From the NCBI GenBank assembly GCA_033182465.1, contig CP137323.1, forward strand, positions 1,302,001-1,366,000: a stretch of 64,000 nucleotides of DNA, written 5' to 3'. This DNA comes from Sanghuangporus weigelae (taxonomy: Eukaryota > Basidiomycota > Agaricomycetes > Hymenochaetales > Hymenochaetaceae). The first letter of the stretch is position 1. Every line of letters begins with the position of its first letter. A program made the position numbers and the translations under genes. The notes below the pieces were generated by a model. That model had not been told where the DNA came from. It did not search any database and was given only the letters and a program-made list of their open reading frames with translations. Positions 10,244 through 22,100 of this stretch are shown piece after piece.

Positions 10244-11844
10244 TTGTCAGTCTCTAATGATTTAATAGACTACGCTGACAATTCGGACCAAGAGTATAGA
10301 TACGACTCTTCGGTTGTATCTTACGTGCGTTTCATGGAAAATCTTGAACGTGAAAAAGAGGAGCAGCAAGCTCCTAAAGAAATGCGATCAACACTTGTCG
10401 TTCTGGTTGACGATGGGCGGGCTTTGTGCAAAATGAACGTCGAACCTCAACACAGCATAATCGATGTGCGTCAGAACGTGACAAGTATTCTTCAGTGCTA
10501 TCCCACCTCGGTTACACTAGGCTATACCAGTCCATGGTTTAAGAAGATTGGAACGAAGATTCAACCACGGTATCTCGAATCCGATGTAGATCTTGATGAG
10601 CTTGTGCAAGGGTTCAAGAAGTATCTTGAGGAGCTGAAGAAAAAGCGCAAGGTCGATAGTGCAGGCGAAATTGTGCTTATGAACATGAACGATGAACGGG
10701 TAAATGTGATCATTTGCCTTTCTCTCTTTCACGTGTTGATGCGCAAATTCTGTTCCATTTAGAAGGGTTCTAAACGCTCAGGAAGCATACTTCAGAATGC
10801 GACCAAACCAACCAGTGCGGCGGAAGCAACGAAAGATGACCTGAATGCAATGCTTGCGCCTCATATCAAGGAGATCAAGCAGAACCTACGGTGTAGCGTG
10901 CATCCGGAGGAAGTTTGTTATGTTCGTGCCGATGGCACTCATATATATTATACAATGAAGAATTATTTTGATCATGCAAGGCTCCTAGTATGTGTCTTAC
11001 TATCATCTATGTGATTCTGGAGGCTTCTGAGCTTTTGTAGCTAAGTAAAGCTCCGGGCGTGACAGCTTCAGAGGTTCCCAGGCAGCTGAACTTGCTCGAC
11101 TACCACAAATCAAAGCGAACTGTGCAGACCACCTTAGGTTCAACCGCCATAGGCATGCAGCAGGGGCTTACAAACCAAGCTGGCGCTGGTCAAGCACAAG
11201 CGGATGGGGATCCGCAGATCAAACCAGGTGTAGAAAATTCCAGTGCTGGAAGGACTCGCCATGTATCGCCATCGCCCGCCTCCCGGCCTGCACGAGACAG
11301 GCCGAGGGATGATAGAAGGTATCGTGGATCATCGCGTGGCAGGAAGCGTCATCGTGGCAGGAGCCGATCCATCAGAAAGAGAGGTCATACACATCGCTTT
11401 CGATCCTCATCATCATTGGGGCGGGCGGACTCCGAAAGCTCCGCAGAAAAGGATTATCACGATCGCAGTTCGTTATCCGAGGATGACTACAGGCGTCACA
11501 GATATCGGAACAGGCACTCTGCATCGCGTCGTAACGGATATCATCGCAAAGGTCACCACAACAGAACTCAAGGCTCCCCGTCCACGAAGAATAAAATTCG
11601 TGATTATCCTTTGGTAGAGGTTTGGTTGAAGATGTGCAATGATCACATGGAACGAGGGCGCGACAACATGAACTACTCAGTGCTGGCTGATGTTCTGAAA
11701 TGTAATGGATATCCGCACATTAACCCGATTCTACTCAGGTTGACAACCGACGAATTGATTTCAATGGCGTCACAGTTGGGTGTTCACATCATGTGTGGGC
11801 TTGCATCTGCCGTGCTTTTCTATGCTCGGGAGGACATTGGCTGA
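10244..11844 (+). CDS. Cargo gene B: RS-rich protein with SAM-like C-terminus
   Basis: Exons 10244-10699, 10763-10987 and 11041-11844 join in frame through canonical GT-AG introns and give about 495 residues. The 5' end is uncertain: no ATG opens the first exon, so it may be spliced from gene A. The N-terminal about 150 residues (SVVSYVRFMENLERE, STLVVLVDDGRALCKMNVEP) are repeated in the remnant at 15587-16000. The middle (about residues 300-400) is dense in Arg, Ser and His (SRGRKRHRGRSRSIRKRGH), like SR-type RNA-binding or nuclear-speckle proteins. The last 75 residues have the helical layout of a SAM-like domain (WLKMCNDH, LTTDELISMASQLG). No catalytic motif is seen. The function is unknown; an RNA- or chromatin-associated partner of the transposon is inference. 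Confidence 0.6.
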
Positions 11845-12144
11845 ACAGACAATAACGTTCAATAATAAACATGATGTGTTACATTACATATATTCATGTG
11901 CACAATAAATAAGGGTACAAAAGGAAGTGGGAACAAATTTCTGGAGACGATCCGAAATCAATAATGTTCCCAGAAACTCCTATTGAAAAACTGGTATGCA
12001 TATCAAATGAACCACCATAACAAAATGAGAATAAGGCGATTTCAAAAAATTCCACTAACTTAAGGCCCAAACGCAAGGAGCAAACTCAGATCATGTTAGT
12101 TACAACCATAAAAAATGGTGCGGAGACCCAAATACCTTACAAAT

Positions 12145-13462
12145 TTATGCAAGGCTCACCACCGGCGGACAACCGTTCGACACTGAGGATTCACTTTCGT
12201 CACCCGTATCCATGTCGTCTGTCCCGGACGAATCACTATCCGAATCACCATCCGAATCATCATCCGAATCACCATATATGTCCGCTTGAGTGAAAACAGG
12301 AAAACCACGATTCGGGTCGTCAGATTCGGCCTGCCTGACCCGCTCCAGCAGAAGTGCGAGCACTGATAAATGACCATGATACCAAATATGCTTCTTCTTC
12401 TCTTCAAGCGGTTTGCTGCCTTGCTCATAGTCGCACCTCGCCTTGGAACTGTACACAACACTTCGGTAGCGATGGGAATCATATCGATCTTTCATCTCCG
12501 CTTTATAATTATTCTCAGTACCGGAGGCTTTCGGCGTGAAAACTACAAAGGATAGGATCTTAATCGAGACATCGTCCTTCGGGAAGCATTCAGACGCCCG
12601 CTTTAGGCGACAAAATCGATCCTCTGCCTTATCTATATCCATCTCCTTGGTACTTTTGCGCTGATCTTCTGTAAATTTAGTCCACTCAACCAGCTTTTGG
12701 CAGAAACGCTCTGCTAAAAATGCCAATTCTGTTCCCACAATGGAATCGCGCTGGAGTTCGAGGAATTCCCAGAGCTTCTGCGTGAAAATCTCGGCATTAA
12801 TATGTCCGTCGGAAGTCTTTGCGTCCTCCAGTCTCCAGGTGGCGCCCCCAGGAATCTGCTGGTCCGCGGATTGTAGACTATCCACATAAGCGGCTACTGC
12901 GTCGTACACAATGGTCAACGCTCTCTGGAGAACTTCTGGATTTGTCTCGTTTGCTTGGGTCTGGGTTGCCTATTAAAACATGACAAATCAAACTTCCCAT
13001 TATGCCGAAAAAAAGAAAGGAGAAAGATTCTTATGATATTGAAAGCGATCTCGTTTTTATTCAAACGCTCTCTCCGTTCGTACAATTCCCTATGTATAAT
13101 GGCAAATTTTTCTTGGGTGCTCTTAATTCCGAGTCCAATTTGCTCGCGCATAGCCGTAAAGTGTTGGTTCATGTCGTCTACAAACGCATCCTCCTTCTCC
13201 TTTGTAGTCTTTGCAGCATTCACTGCTTCTGTATCTGGAGATACGGACTTCGCAGAAGTTACCATCTTGGATACTGATCAAAAGAGTTCGAAAGTGTGCA
13301 TGCTACAGCATTCAACCGAGGAAACGTACCTGGGCTGACTTTCTCCAGAATGGAAACATTTCTGGAACTCAGGGCTAGGTTGTGGTGGCCAGTTATTTTC
13401 AGTGCTTTGAACAATAGCGGCTGATACTCACAGCCCCTAAGGGTAGCTCGCGAGGAGTACAT
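12145..13462 (-). CDS. Cargo gene C: unrecognised acidic-tailed protein
   Basis: Exons 13462-13330, 13273-13035 and 12969-12145 join in frame to 398 residues starting MYSSRATLRGCEYQP. The middle intron begins ATAAGAATC where GTAAGAATC would be a perfect donor, so either the donor is mutated (C-to-T on the plus strand) or splicing fails. Residues 60-120 are a charged, probably coiled helix (EDAFVDDMNQHFTAMREQI). The centre is mixed alpha with conserved-looking Trp residues. The C-terminus is a run of Asp/Ser/Gly (GDSDDDSDGDSDSDSSG) made of short repeats. A TATATAAG motif about 110 bp upstream (13574-13581) could be its promoter. I recognise no family; no signal peptide or membrane segment is present. 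Confidence 0.5.
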
Positions 13463-13573
13463 GACACTACTCAAACAGAGTTTGAGTGGGGAAGATCGGT
13501 GTAGGGGAGGGAGATAACAATGATGGTGGGAGGAGACAAAGTGGGTACTGGGGATCATTCATCTCTGGCTTTC

Positions 13574-13581
13574 TTATATAC
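13574..13581 (-). promoter_or_regulatory. TATA-like box for cargo gene C
   Basis: TATATAAG on the minus strand lies about 110 bp upstream of the gene C start codon. No other core promoter is obvious. Confidence 0.35.
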
Positions 13582-13806
13582 GGACGACAAGCCGAATCTT
13601 ACCCAGGCTCGGCTGACTAACATCTAGGGTCATCTGACCAGATCTCTAATCTAGTGTGGCCAAGTGGCGCGCGCTTTCTTTCTTTGAATCTTTCGAGGAG
13701 CAAAGGACACAGAGCTTGGACTAAAGTACACAGTGGGAGCAATCATCTCCTCTTCTTCTCTTTCCTCCCTTCATTTACACTCAACACCTCTTACTCGGTC
13801 TCGCCT

Positions 13807-13850
13807 TCTCTTTCCCTTTTCCTTTTCCTTTTCCTTTTCCTTTTCCCTCT
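13807..13850 (+). repeat. (TTTTCC)n microsatellite
   Basis: Six-base TTTTCC units repeat about six times in a pyrimidine tract between cargo genes C and D. A second C/T-rich stretch at 14030-14095 is coding (the Lys/Gly/Glu-rich tail of gene D). Confidence 0.8.
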
Positions 13851-13960
13851 ACCACAACTTCGCCACTCCCTCCTGTGCTCGATTTGATCGGTGTTGAATC
13901 ATACTCCTCTGATCGAGGTTCTTGGAGAACCGTCCTCATTGGCACGAACATTTCCTTAGC

Positions 13961-15097
13961 TCACGGCTTGACTCTGGGTGTGCGTTTTTGGGTATCACCG
14001 AGTAAAACAGCAATGATATCGCCCTTCTCCTTCCCTTTCTTCCCCTTCCCTTTCCCTTTCTTCTCCTTCTTCGGCTCCTCCTCTTCTTCCCGCCTGACAT
14101 ACCCGAGCTCTATATCTTGGTAGGAATCGTGAATAGTTTCCATTTCGAAGGTGATTTGACGTAGGGCTGTTTTATTCTTCTCGCTTATCCGAACCTGCTC
14201 GACCAAAAAATTGATCGAGGCGAATGACATCCTGATGTCTATCAGGTGAGCAGTATTGTTGCCAAGCTGCCAAATGGGATTGCGTTTGTTGACAAAGAAG
14301 TCAACCGCTGCCTGCGCATAATCTTCTTCCGGTGGGAAAGACCACATGCAGAACTCAAGAGTTTCAACCTGATTTCTCCGCCGTGACAGTAGGCTACTTG
14401 ACACGGTTTCGATTGTGTCCTTTAAGAGCGGGATTTGCCATTGAACTGCTGCCAGAAACGCCATCATTACATCGACCGCATTCGGATCCTCCTCCTCCTT
14501 CACCACTAGTTCCTTGAAGCCGATCATCAAACTGCACACATTGGAGAGAAAGACATTCGGGATGGGTTTTTTATACTTGTCGATGCAGGTCATAAAAGCT
14601 TATAGCCTCGTTTCGTTTCCGACCTGAAGGACACCGTCCTGGCTACCGATTTCCGCCATAATACATCCCGCTTCGGTGAGGAGCTTCAGACCAATATCCA
14701 AACCACTCCTTCCTCCGATAGCGTGAGTCGATGATTGTTCCTAAGAGATTATAAGCAATTATAAATCCTTGAAAGAAAGTGCTAAAACTCACTTCTGCCA
14801 TCCTCCGTTGCAGATCGTCATTCGTGGCTTGGTTATGCAGGGTAATCAGCATATCGGTGTGGACGGCCAGCTCCACATGCGCCTAAAACAACTTGCGTAT
14901 GCAGGGTGCCACCTGCCGAATGGCAGCCAAGTACCCCCGGTAGAAATCAGAGCTGCCGATGGCCTGCTCATTCAGAGCTCTGGACACAGACATATTCCAT
15001 GTAGACATGGGCACCTGCAATTCCGAGAGGGTGCCTTATACCCGATTATAAGTACAACGAGAATGAACTCTACATAAGAGAAAATTCTTACCTCCAT
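13961..15097 (-). pseudogene. Cargo gene D: unrecognised helical protein with Lys-rich tail
   Basis: Short exons starting at ATGGAG (15097) join in frame through GT-AG introns (segments GSSDFYRGYLAAIRQ, AHVELAVHTDMLITLHNQAT and EQSSTHAIGGRSGLDI). They run into a long last exon ending at 13961. One TAA interrupts the frame just before AFMTCIDKYKKP; a CAA in its place would restore it, so a C-to-T change is likely. The body is predicted all-helical with no motif I recognise. The tail is highly basic (KKEKKGKGKGKKGKEKG), suggesting nucleic-acid contact or nuclear location. It is co-oriented with gene C and the B remnant. Confidence 0.5.
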
Positions 15098-15586
15098 CCC
15101 GAGGAACTTGGATATCTAAGACAATCTCAGAACAAGTCAAGGAGAATGGAGGATGAGGACCCACATAAACTCTGGTTTTTGGTAGTGCCCTCAAATGACA
15201 TGTTGGTTGTGGTTAGAGGGGAACAGATATCGATCTCGATATCGATCAATTGACACGATCTCATGGGCATGGGAAAGCAAAGTCATGCCGTGAGACCAGA
15301 TAGATACTTATGGACGCTTTATCAAAAGGAAGCATACTCTTCAAAAAAACTCACCAAAAGCGACTGCTGCTTCATAAGCGAGAATCAGAGCTTCTTTGAT
15401 TATTTCTGGCTCTGCCGGCAACGATCTCTATTTATAGTTACAGTTACACATATGAAATGCGAGCATTGCATTGAAGCTGCTTGGGCCGCACTGGTGAAAG
15501 CATTTCCTGAGCGTATGGAACACTTCTAATCGAAACAAATAAGCGCACAATGCAAGGAAAGGGGCAAGGTAAACAATTGCACCTAC

Positions 15587-16000
15587 CGTTCATCGATCGT
15601 GTTCATCAGTGCTATATCCTTTAACGAGTTTGCCAATGCCTTCGTTGGAGTCGAGGTACCATGCTAGAACACTTGTGGTAATCTTCTTAAACTGCGGCGA
15701 GGTGGTGTTCTGACGCACATCATTATGTCGTGTCGTGATTTGATGTTCATTTTGCGCAAAGCGCCCCCCTCGTAATCTAGAACAACGAGTATCGATCGTC
15801 TTTCATTGAGAGTGTACTGGACCTTAATTTTACATTCGAGATTTCTCATGAGGCGCATGTAAGATAGAACCGATGGGTTGCGTCCATTATCTGGTTGTAC
15901 ATCAAATGCGATGGCTATCAAATCGTCAGATTGCCATACTACTATGACGGTCAACGCACCAGTGTTTAAGGCCAAAAGTGATTCCAAACGTGCTCGGTGT
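15587..16000 (-). pseudogene. Mirrored remnant of cargo gene B
   Basis: The minus-strand text (SVLSYMRLMRNLE, RRSILVVLDYEGGALRKMNI, then FKKITTSVLAWYLDS in another frame) parallels the first exon of gene B. It ends at the equivalent splice donor. Frame changes show that it is dead. Seen from the right end of the unit the order is transposase then B, as at the left end, so the mirror symmetry once reached farther in than the 2,083-bp arms. Confidence 0.6.
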
Positions 16001-16165
16001 CTACTTCGTCAAAATCAGCTTTCGGCCAGCATCTTCATTAGTTGTTCGGGCAAAGCGGTATGTTCTCATGACAAAGACGACAACAAATATTGAGTACTTT
16101 ATGGAACTAGGCACGGTTCCCTGCCTGCAAGAAGAAATAAAATAAACTCGTCAGATTCTTCAAAG

Positions 16166-17168
16166 CCTGGACTTGATTACGGAGAATGCAAGTTCAATAG
16201 GATTGTAGTCTGGTGAGTAAGGAGGAAGAAATTCAAGCCTGACACCCCTAAGCAAAGGGGTCAGTACAAGCTGCGACTTGCATTGCTAGTGAGACAGACC
16301 GAGATTCGATGAGCTCCCGGATCTCGGGAGCCTTGTGTATCGGGCAGTTGTCCATCACGATGACTGATTGGGTGCCGGGGAAGGGATGCATTTTGTCCAA
16401 CAGGCCGGCAATGAATTCCGCGAATAATTTGGTATTGAATGCGCCCTGTACGATAGTGCAGTCGATTGTCCCGTCGAGGCTGATAGCTGGCAAGACGGAG
16501 AAGCTAACGGAGTGAATCAGAAGCTTGCGACGCGCCACAAGAGGCAGAATCACTGTTTCCCCCTATTGAAAAACTGCTTGCGACACGCACGGCGACCCTC
16601 AAGGGCCCAAGCAGTGTTGCGAAGAAAAGCCCGCCGATTGCAAGCACTCTCATCGACAAACACCAGCTGTTCTACTGTGTACTGAGAGGTGATACGTGTG
16701 ACGTACTGTGCACGCAGAGTCTCATTCCGCTCGAGAGCCCTTTTCGATAACTAGACAACGACGATTTCAGTTTGCGTGGACTGCGTGGGGAAGCAAAGTG
16801 ACAGAGACAGCCACCTTCTTAAGTGTGAAACCAGCGCGCAGCAAGGACCTGCGTATAGTTGCATCCGAGACCTCCTTCTCCCATCTTTCCTGGAGCAGTA
16901 GCCTCAACTCATCGATGTAACGGTCATTGAGATTGCTTAGTGACCCGCAAAGGAACTATGTGGTGTGAACCAACAGCTACCAGGACAGGTTTCAACATGT
17001 GCATACCTCGGTGTGGATATAATCAAGCACTCGAGGCCTTCCACGAAAACCAAGTTTATGTGCAGCAACAGTCCCATTGCGCTTGAACTCTCGTATTATC
17101 CGGAAAACTGTTGTCTTGGGTATGTCGATCAAGGCTGCGATCTGAGAGGCGCTGAGTTTCTTGTTCAT
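16166..17168 (-). pseudogene. Second Tc1 transposase copy, 3' truncated
   Basis: This is the inverted copy of 8427-9429 with the same exon-intron layout and near-identical protein text (MNKKLSASQIAALID, VIVMDNCPIHKAPE, PPYSPDYNPIELAFS). It keeps all three catalytic acids. Similarity ends abruptly at 16166, after the codons for SIIKSR, and unrelated DNA follows, so the last roughly 44 residues are missing. It may make a shortened protein or be silent. Confidence 0.75.
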
Positions 17169-18248
17169 AGTGATGATGCATTCCCGTAAATCGTTGGACA
17201 GCCTTCTGCCGTGTCACCGGGGTTGCATGAACGAATGCTCAACATAAGCTGTAGAGATGGTGGCTGTGAAGATGGTGATGGCTCGAGATCAAGTGGCGAC
17301 TCGACACGTGAGTCCTCAAATGCGTCGCTGCCTCCTATCTCTTTGCCGTGGTGCCTCGTCTCTCGTGATGGTCCGTTAGCAACAACTGGGGGTTCCCTCA
17401 TGCCTGTGGGTGATGAGGGATTGGTGAGGGTGAGGAGGGAACTGTGGACAAGTGATGAGAGCTGCTGTGTGGGGAGATGCTATGTACGAAAGACTACCGT
17501 CGTGTGCGTTCACTCGTGTTTCTCTGAGAGATGTTTCTGCGGCCCTGGCGGGCACACTTGGTTTGGTTGCAGCAGGAGTGCATGATGGCCGAGCTGACCT
17601 TGTTCGCCCTTGCCCAGATATGATTTTGGGTGACATTTCAGCAGAGGATGGTCACTGGGGTGGTTTCAAGTCTGATTGGTAGATAGTACAAGTAATGTAG
17701 CCACACCCAAGCCTAAGTCAGCTCAGCTACTGTCTTGGCTGAAAGCACCTATGCTGCTGTCTTTTTGGCAGAAACAATCAGATTTTTTGGTGTCCAAATG
17801 CATGAGTTATGACAGATGCAATGAAGTAGGGGAGAGTTCTGTGAGCAGGAGTGACAACAAACCACCCAGTTTCACTACCACAATCATGTCAGGGAGCCTC
17901 GAGGAGTTGCGTACAGGTGCCCACTGGGCTGGCCTGATTTATCAAACTTGAATCAGATTTTTCCGGATGATGTTGGGCAAGCTACGATTTTTACACTGAA
18001 CGGAGGGCATGACAAGGATTTAGCATTATGATGCTATCTTTTTAGTAGCAAAGTACATACTCAACAAAACCCAGACATTTTTATATGTACTGGAGCGCAT
18101 TTTTGAGCAGGTTTTTTACATGGTTATATCAGATTTTTATGTGCTGTATTGACTGAGATATTCGCTATTTTGTTTTTTTTTGCTCATCCAGGATGCACTT
18201 TGCATCAAAAATACACGTGATTTTCCAAATTGCCAACAATTTTGCAAT
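16166..18248. repeat. Right 2,083-bp inverted arm
   Basis: Inverted partner of 7347-9429 and of equal length by my count. Its outer end is flanked by TA at 18249-18250 and followed by GCTGTAATGG. That matches, in mirror form, the ACAGC steps left of the MITE at 6259-6263, so the MITE and the large unit probably entered one short palindromic target. Confidence 0.85.
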
Positions 18249-18250
18249 TA

Positions 18251-18846
18251 GCTGTAATGGGCACGGAAGCAAACTCCGAAAAACACGCGTCCTGCTGATC
18301 TTTATTGATCATCATGATCGACATTTGATCATTCATTCAATGGTTTCATCTTGCTCACCTAAGGAAGGTAGCCACAATCACAAGCGATTATCATCCTAAT
18401 CTGCTCGATCCGACCCTCTTCGAAAGCACAGTTCACCGATCAAAACGACGCCACCTATGCAACCGAACCTCCTACCGGAGACCTGCACTATGCGGCAACC
18501 ATACAGATGTAGTGGCTAATTGTTAATTCATGTGATCTGATGGCCTCATTATGTCAGATGCTCTTGTTTTTGAAGTCCAGCACATGCCTTTCCCTACCAT
18601 AACAAGGGATACTGGTTCCATTTTGATCAGATCTACTTCCTCAGGCCTGGTCTTCTTCCAAGACAGATTGCGATTTGATCGTGCACGATGTGGTTTTGGC
18701 TGTTCATGCATCATAACAGCGTTAAGAGGCAAGAAATAAACCAAATGTGCACAAACAAAGGTTTGAAAGAGATACGGGAGCTGAGTTTGGCCGTTAGGTC
18801 ATTCGAAGCAGGAAGCGTGAAGTCAGACAGCAAAAGCGACAACGAG
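18251..18846. other. Spacer between the Tc1 unit and the Copia element
   Basis: About 600 bp with no supportable gene. It contains short GATC-rich palindromes near 18300-18340. The Copia element is inserted at its right end. Confidence 0.4.
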
Positions 18847-18851
18847 TGTTC

Positions 18852-19137
18852 TGTTGGATTATCAAACTGTCGAAGTTCTGATCGAGTTGTTTCACTTGCC
18901 GTTTGGAATGAATATATGGTATTTATTAATCATTTGCATTCTTTCGGTTTTGTGCTTGTCATTCTTGTTTGTCAATTCTCTTTCGCTTTTTGAATTGTAT
19001 TACCATTCTATTTCTTTACCGTTCTATCCCGACTTATGTCTCAGATCCCTTCAGTATTATAAAACCGCTGTAAAAACTGTATAACAAAATAATAGAGAGT
19101 TTTCCTCTCGGATATTCGTGTTCGCTCCCTCACAACA
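18852..19137 (+). repeat. Copia 5' LTR
   Basis: 286 bp, TGTTGGATTATC to CTCACAACA. It contains a TATAAAA box near 19057 that would drive the element. Confidence 0.95.
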
Positions 19138-22100
19138 GGTTATGAGCCTTGCTTGATCGTGCGCCAGAGTCCGCTATTTTTCAATCAAAGCAATATTCCG
19201 AGTGTTAGCGCCTGAGACCGCTACAGAGAAAAGGAGAAACTCACCGATATGTCCTTGTCATTGGACGAACTGAAGTCCGTGCCGTCTTTACAGCCTAGTG
19301 GGGAGAATTGGACGATATTCGCTATACGTCTTGAGGCCGCTGTACGTGCCAAACGAGTTTGGGACAAAGACGAAGATACAGCAAATTATTTGCTTACCTC
19401 GAAGCTCCCTGATACGACTATTGTCCGAATCTTGACATGTCGTACAGTTGCTGAGAAATGGAGATTAGTAGTTCAGGAATATACCGACAAATCGATGTTT
19501 GCACAAACCTCGTTGAAAAACGAATTCATGGAGTCGAAATGCCCCAAAGGAGCGAATGTGAAGCAATTCCTGAATGAATTACGCCTCAAAAAGCAAACAT
19601 TAGCAGCATGCGGCGTAACAATCGACAATGATGCTTACAGGTCGACTATCATCAACTCCATTCCTCCTGGATTGGCCAAGTATGCTTTGACCCAAGTTTC
19701 GGCCGCTGAAGTAGCAGCAAGTCATGCAATTTCGTTTTATGGTGGCCAAATTTCCCAGGAAACCATTCGAAAAATCCGAGCCATCGATCCAGACGCTCTA
19801 ATCCATCTCATATCAGTTGAATCCGAACGAGAGTCGAAAGAACGTGAAAGACGAAAAACTGACCAAAAACGAGATACCAAAGGCAAGGAAGTATCCCTCA
19901 TTTCTGAGGAACGACCTCGAAAGGAAACGAGGACATGTCGTTATTGCCACAAACCAGGGCATATTGTCAAGAACTGTAAGAAGCTCAAAGAAAGAAAAGA
20001 TCAGTCTTACAGTGGACCAAAACGCGAAACGAAGAACTCACCACCGGAGAAAGAAAAGCCTAAATCGAAGGATGGAAACATGAAAGAGTCTGCCAACGTA
20101 ACTGTGGATTCTGAGGACAAATCGGATTGGTGTGCTGCAGTAGATGAGGATGTGAAAGAAGGTGTCGAGTGCCCACCTGGTTTCGAAGACTGGTTTGACG
20201 AAGACGAAAACGACTATCCTATGGTCGAGCTCTCAGCCAAAGTGACAGAGGATACACCCGAGGAAGAAGAAAGAATTAGTCAAGTTATCATTGATTCTGG
20301 AAGTACACGTCACCTTTCTCCAAATAAATCTGATTTTATCTCGTTTCGTACCGTTCCGCCGAAGTTACTTCGCGCAGCGAATAGACAGCCATTCCACGCT
20401 GTTGGAGAAGGAACTATCGAGATAGAACTACCGAATGGAGATTCAGCGTCAAAGATACAATTGAAGGATGCGTGGTACTCACCTCGAGTGACATCTACCC
20501 TAATTTCAGTGGGCCGTCTCGATTTAATGGGACACGAATCGACTTTTGGAAACGGAAAATGCATCATTATCGATCCAGAAGGAAGGAAAATCGCAGACAT
20601 ACCTCGTACTGAACGTGGTCTATATCGTTTCAATGTCGATTCTGCTACATACTTGATCAATGATGAAGATGAGAGGCAGAAACTTACTGTCGATCAGTTG
20701 CACGCGAGATTGGGCCATATATCGCCCAAATCTGCCACCCAGTTGATAACGAAGGGTCTTGTTGAAGGAATCCAGCTAGACCAGTCAGTACCTGCACCCA
20801 AAACATGTGATTCATGTTTATATGGCCGTGCTACTCGATTCCAGATAACAAAAGCTCGATCTAGCAAGTTAGCAGAAAATTTCGGTGATGAAATTCATAC
20901 CGATCTTTGGGGACCCTCACCTGTCCAATCAATTGGAGGCAAACGTTACTATGTGTCATTTACAGATGATGCCACAAGATTTACATACCTGGCAATCATA
21001 CGATCGAAATGAGACGCTTTTGACTCGTACAAAATGTTTGCTAAGTGGGCCGAAACGCAACATGGCGTTAAAATAAAAAGACTTCATTCCGATCGAGGGG
21101 GAGAATTCACTGGGAAAGACTTTGTTGAGTTTCTCAAATCTCAGGGAACAGAACAGAAGCTCACCGTTCATGATACTCCTGAACACAATGGAGTTGCTGA
21201 ACGAGTCAATAGGACAATTGGCGAGAAAATGCGTTCAATGCTGCATAGCAGCGTTTTGCTGAAGAACTTGTGGTCCGAATGCTGCAAGCATGCAGCATGG
21301 TTGAAGAATCGTGTCGTTACCAGACCATTAGGAAATAAAACGCCATACGAGGCGCTTTACGGAAAGAAACCCTTCTTGAAGGGATTGCCCGAATGGGGCT
21401 CTCGAGTCTGGGTACATGACACTAGTGGATCCAAATTGGACAAAAGAGTCCGTGTGGGCAGATGGGTTGGATATGATTCAGCATCGAACGGATCACGCAT
21501 ATATTGGCCAGAAAACAAATCACTCACCGTGGAACGAAGTGTATACTTTTCGCCGAGCGACGTCAAATCGATTTGTCTTGAGAGGGAGGAAGAAAAGGAG
21601 ACCCCTAGCGAGAAAAACAAAAACGAAGAAAAAGAGACTTACAAATCCAAGACGATCGTCGATGAGGACAACGAGAACTCTTCTAAACGCATTAAGAAAC
21701 CCTCTCCATACGTTAGGAGAGTATTGGCCGGCGAGGGATCCGATAGGAGTCTGCCACGGGGCATGCGCGCAGCAGTAGCTGCGGCTGCAGATGTGATTGA
21801 TGAGAGGGTGGACGACTACGAGGAGGAGTATGCGTTCATGGCCGCTATGGACGACGTGGACGTCGTTGAACCACACTCCCTATCAGAAGCGAAAAGACTC
21901 CCCGAATGGAGACTGTGAGAGCAAGCTATGAAAGAAGAAATACACGCATTAGAATCAGCTGGTACATGGGAGAAACGCGACCACGTACCTAAAGGAACCA
22001 ACATCGTAGGTTCCAAGTGAGTCTTCAAGGTGAAGAAGGACGCTGCTGGGAAGCCTATACGATATAAAGCAAGGTTAGTGGCACAGGGTTTCAGTCAAGT

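Larger units (their letters stand above)
7347..18248. mobile_element. Cargo-bearing Tc1-type composite element, about 10.9 kb
   Basis: Both ends read ATTGCAAAATTGTTGGCAAT inward and both are flanked by TA (7345-7346 and 18249-18250), the target duplication made by Tc1/mariner transposases. The outer 2,083 bp on each side are inverted copies with only a handful of differences. Each arm carries a transposase gene reading inward. Between the arms lie genes A and B (plus strand), C and D (minus strand) and a minus-strand remnant of B. No terminal repeat is visible at the inner end of either arm, which argues for one unit and against two neighbouring transposons. The left transposase looks complete while the cargo genes show several lesions. 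An ordinary Tc1 element is 1-2 kb with short terminal repeats, so size, arm length and cargo are all unusual. Confidence 0.75.

Noticed and set aside
11243-11617. 124-codon frame overlapping gene B
   Set aside because: Shadow of the RS-rich exon in another frame.
7347-18248. Interpretation as a Polinton or other capsid-bearing element because of its long inverted arms
   Set aside because: No polymerase B, ATPase, protease or capsid text; the enzyme is a Tc1 DD34E transposase and the target duplication is TA.
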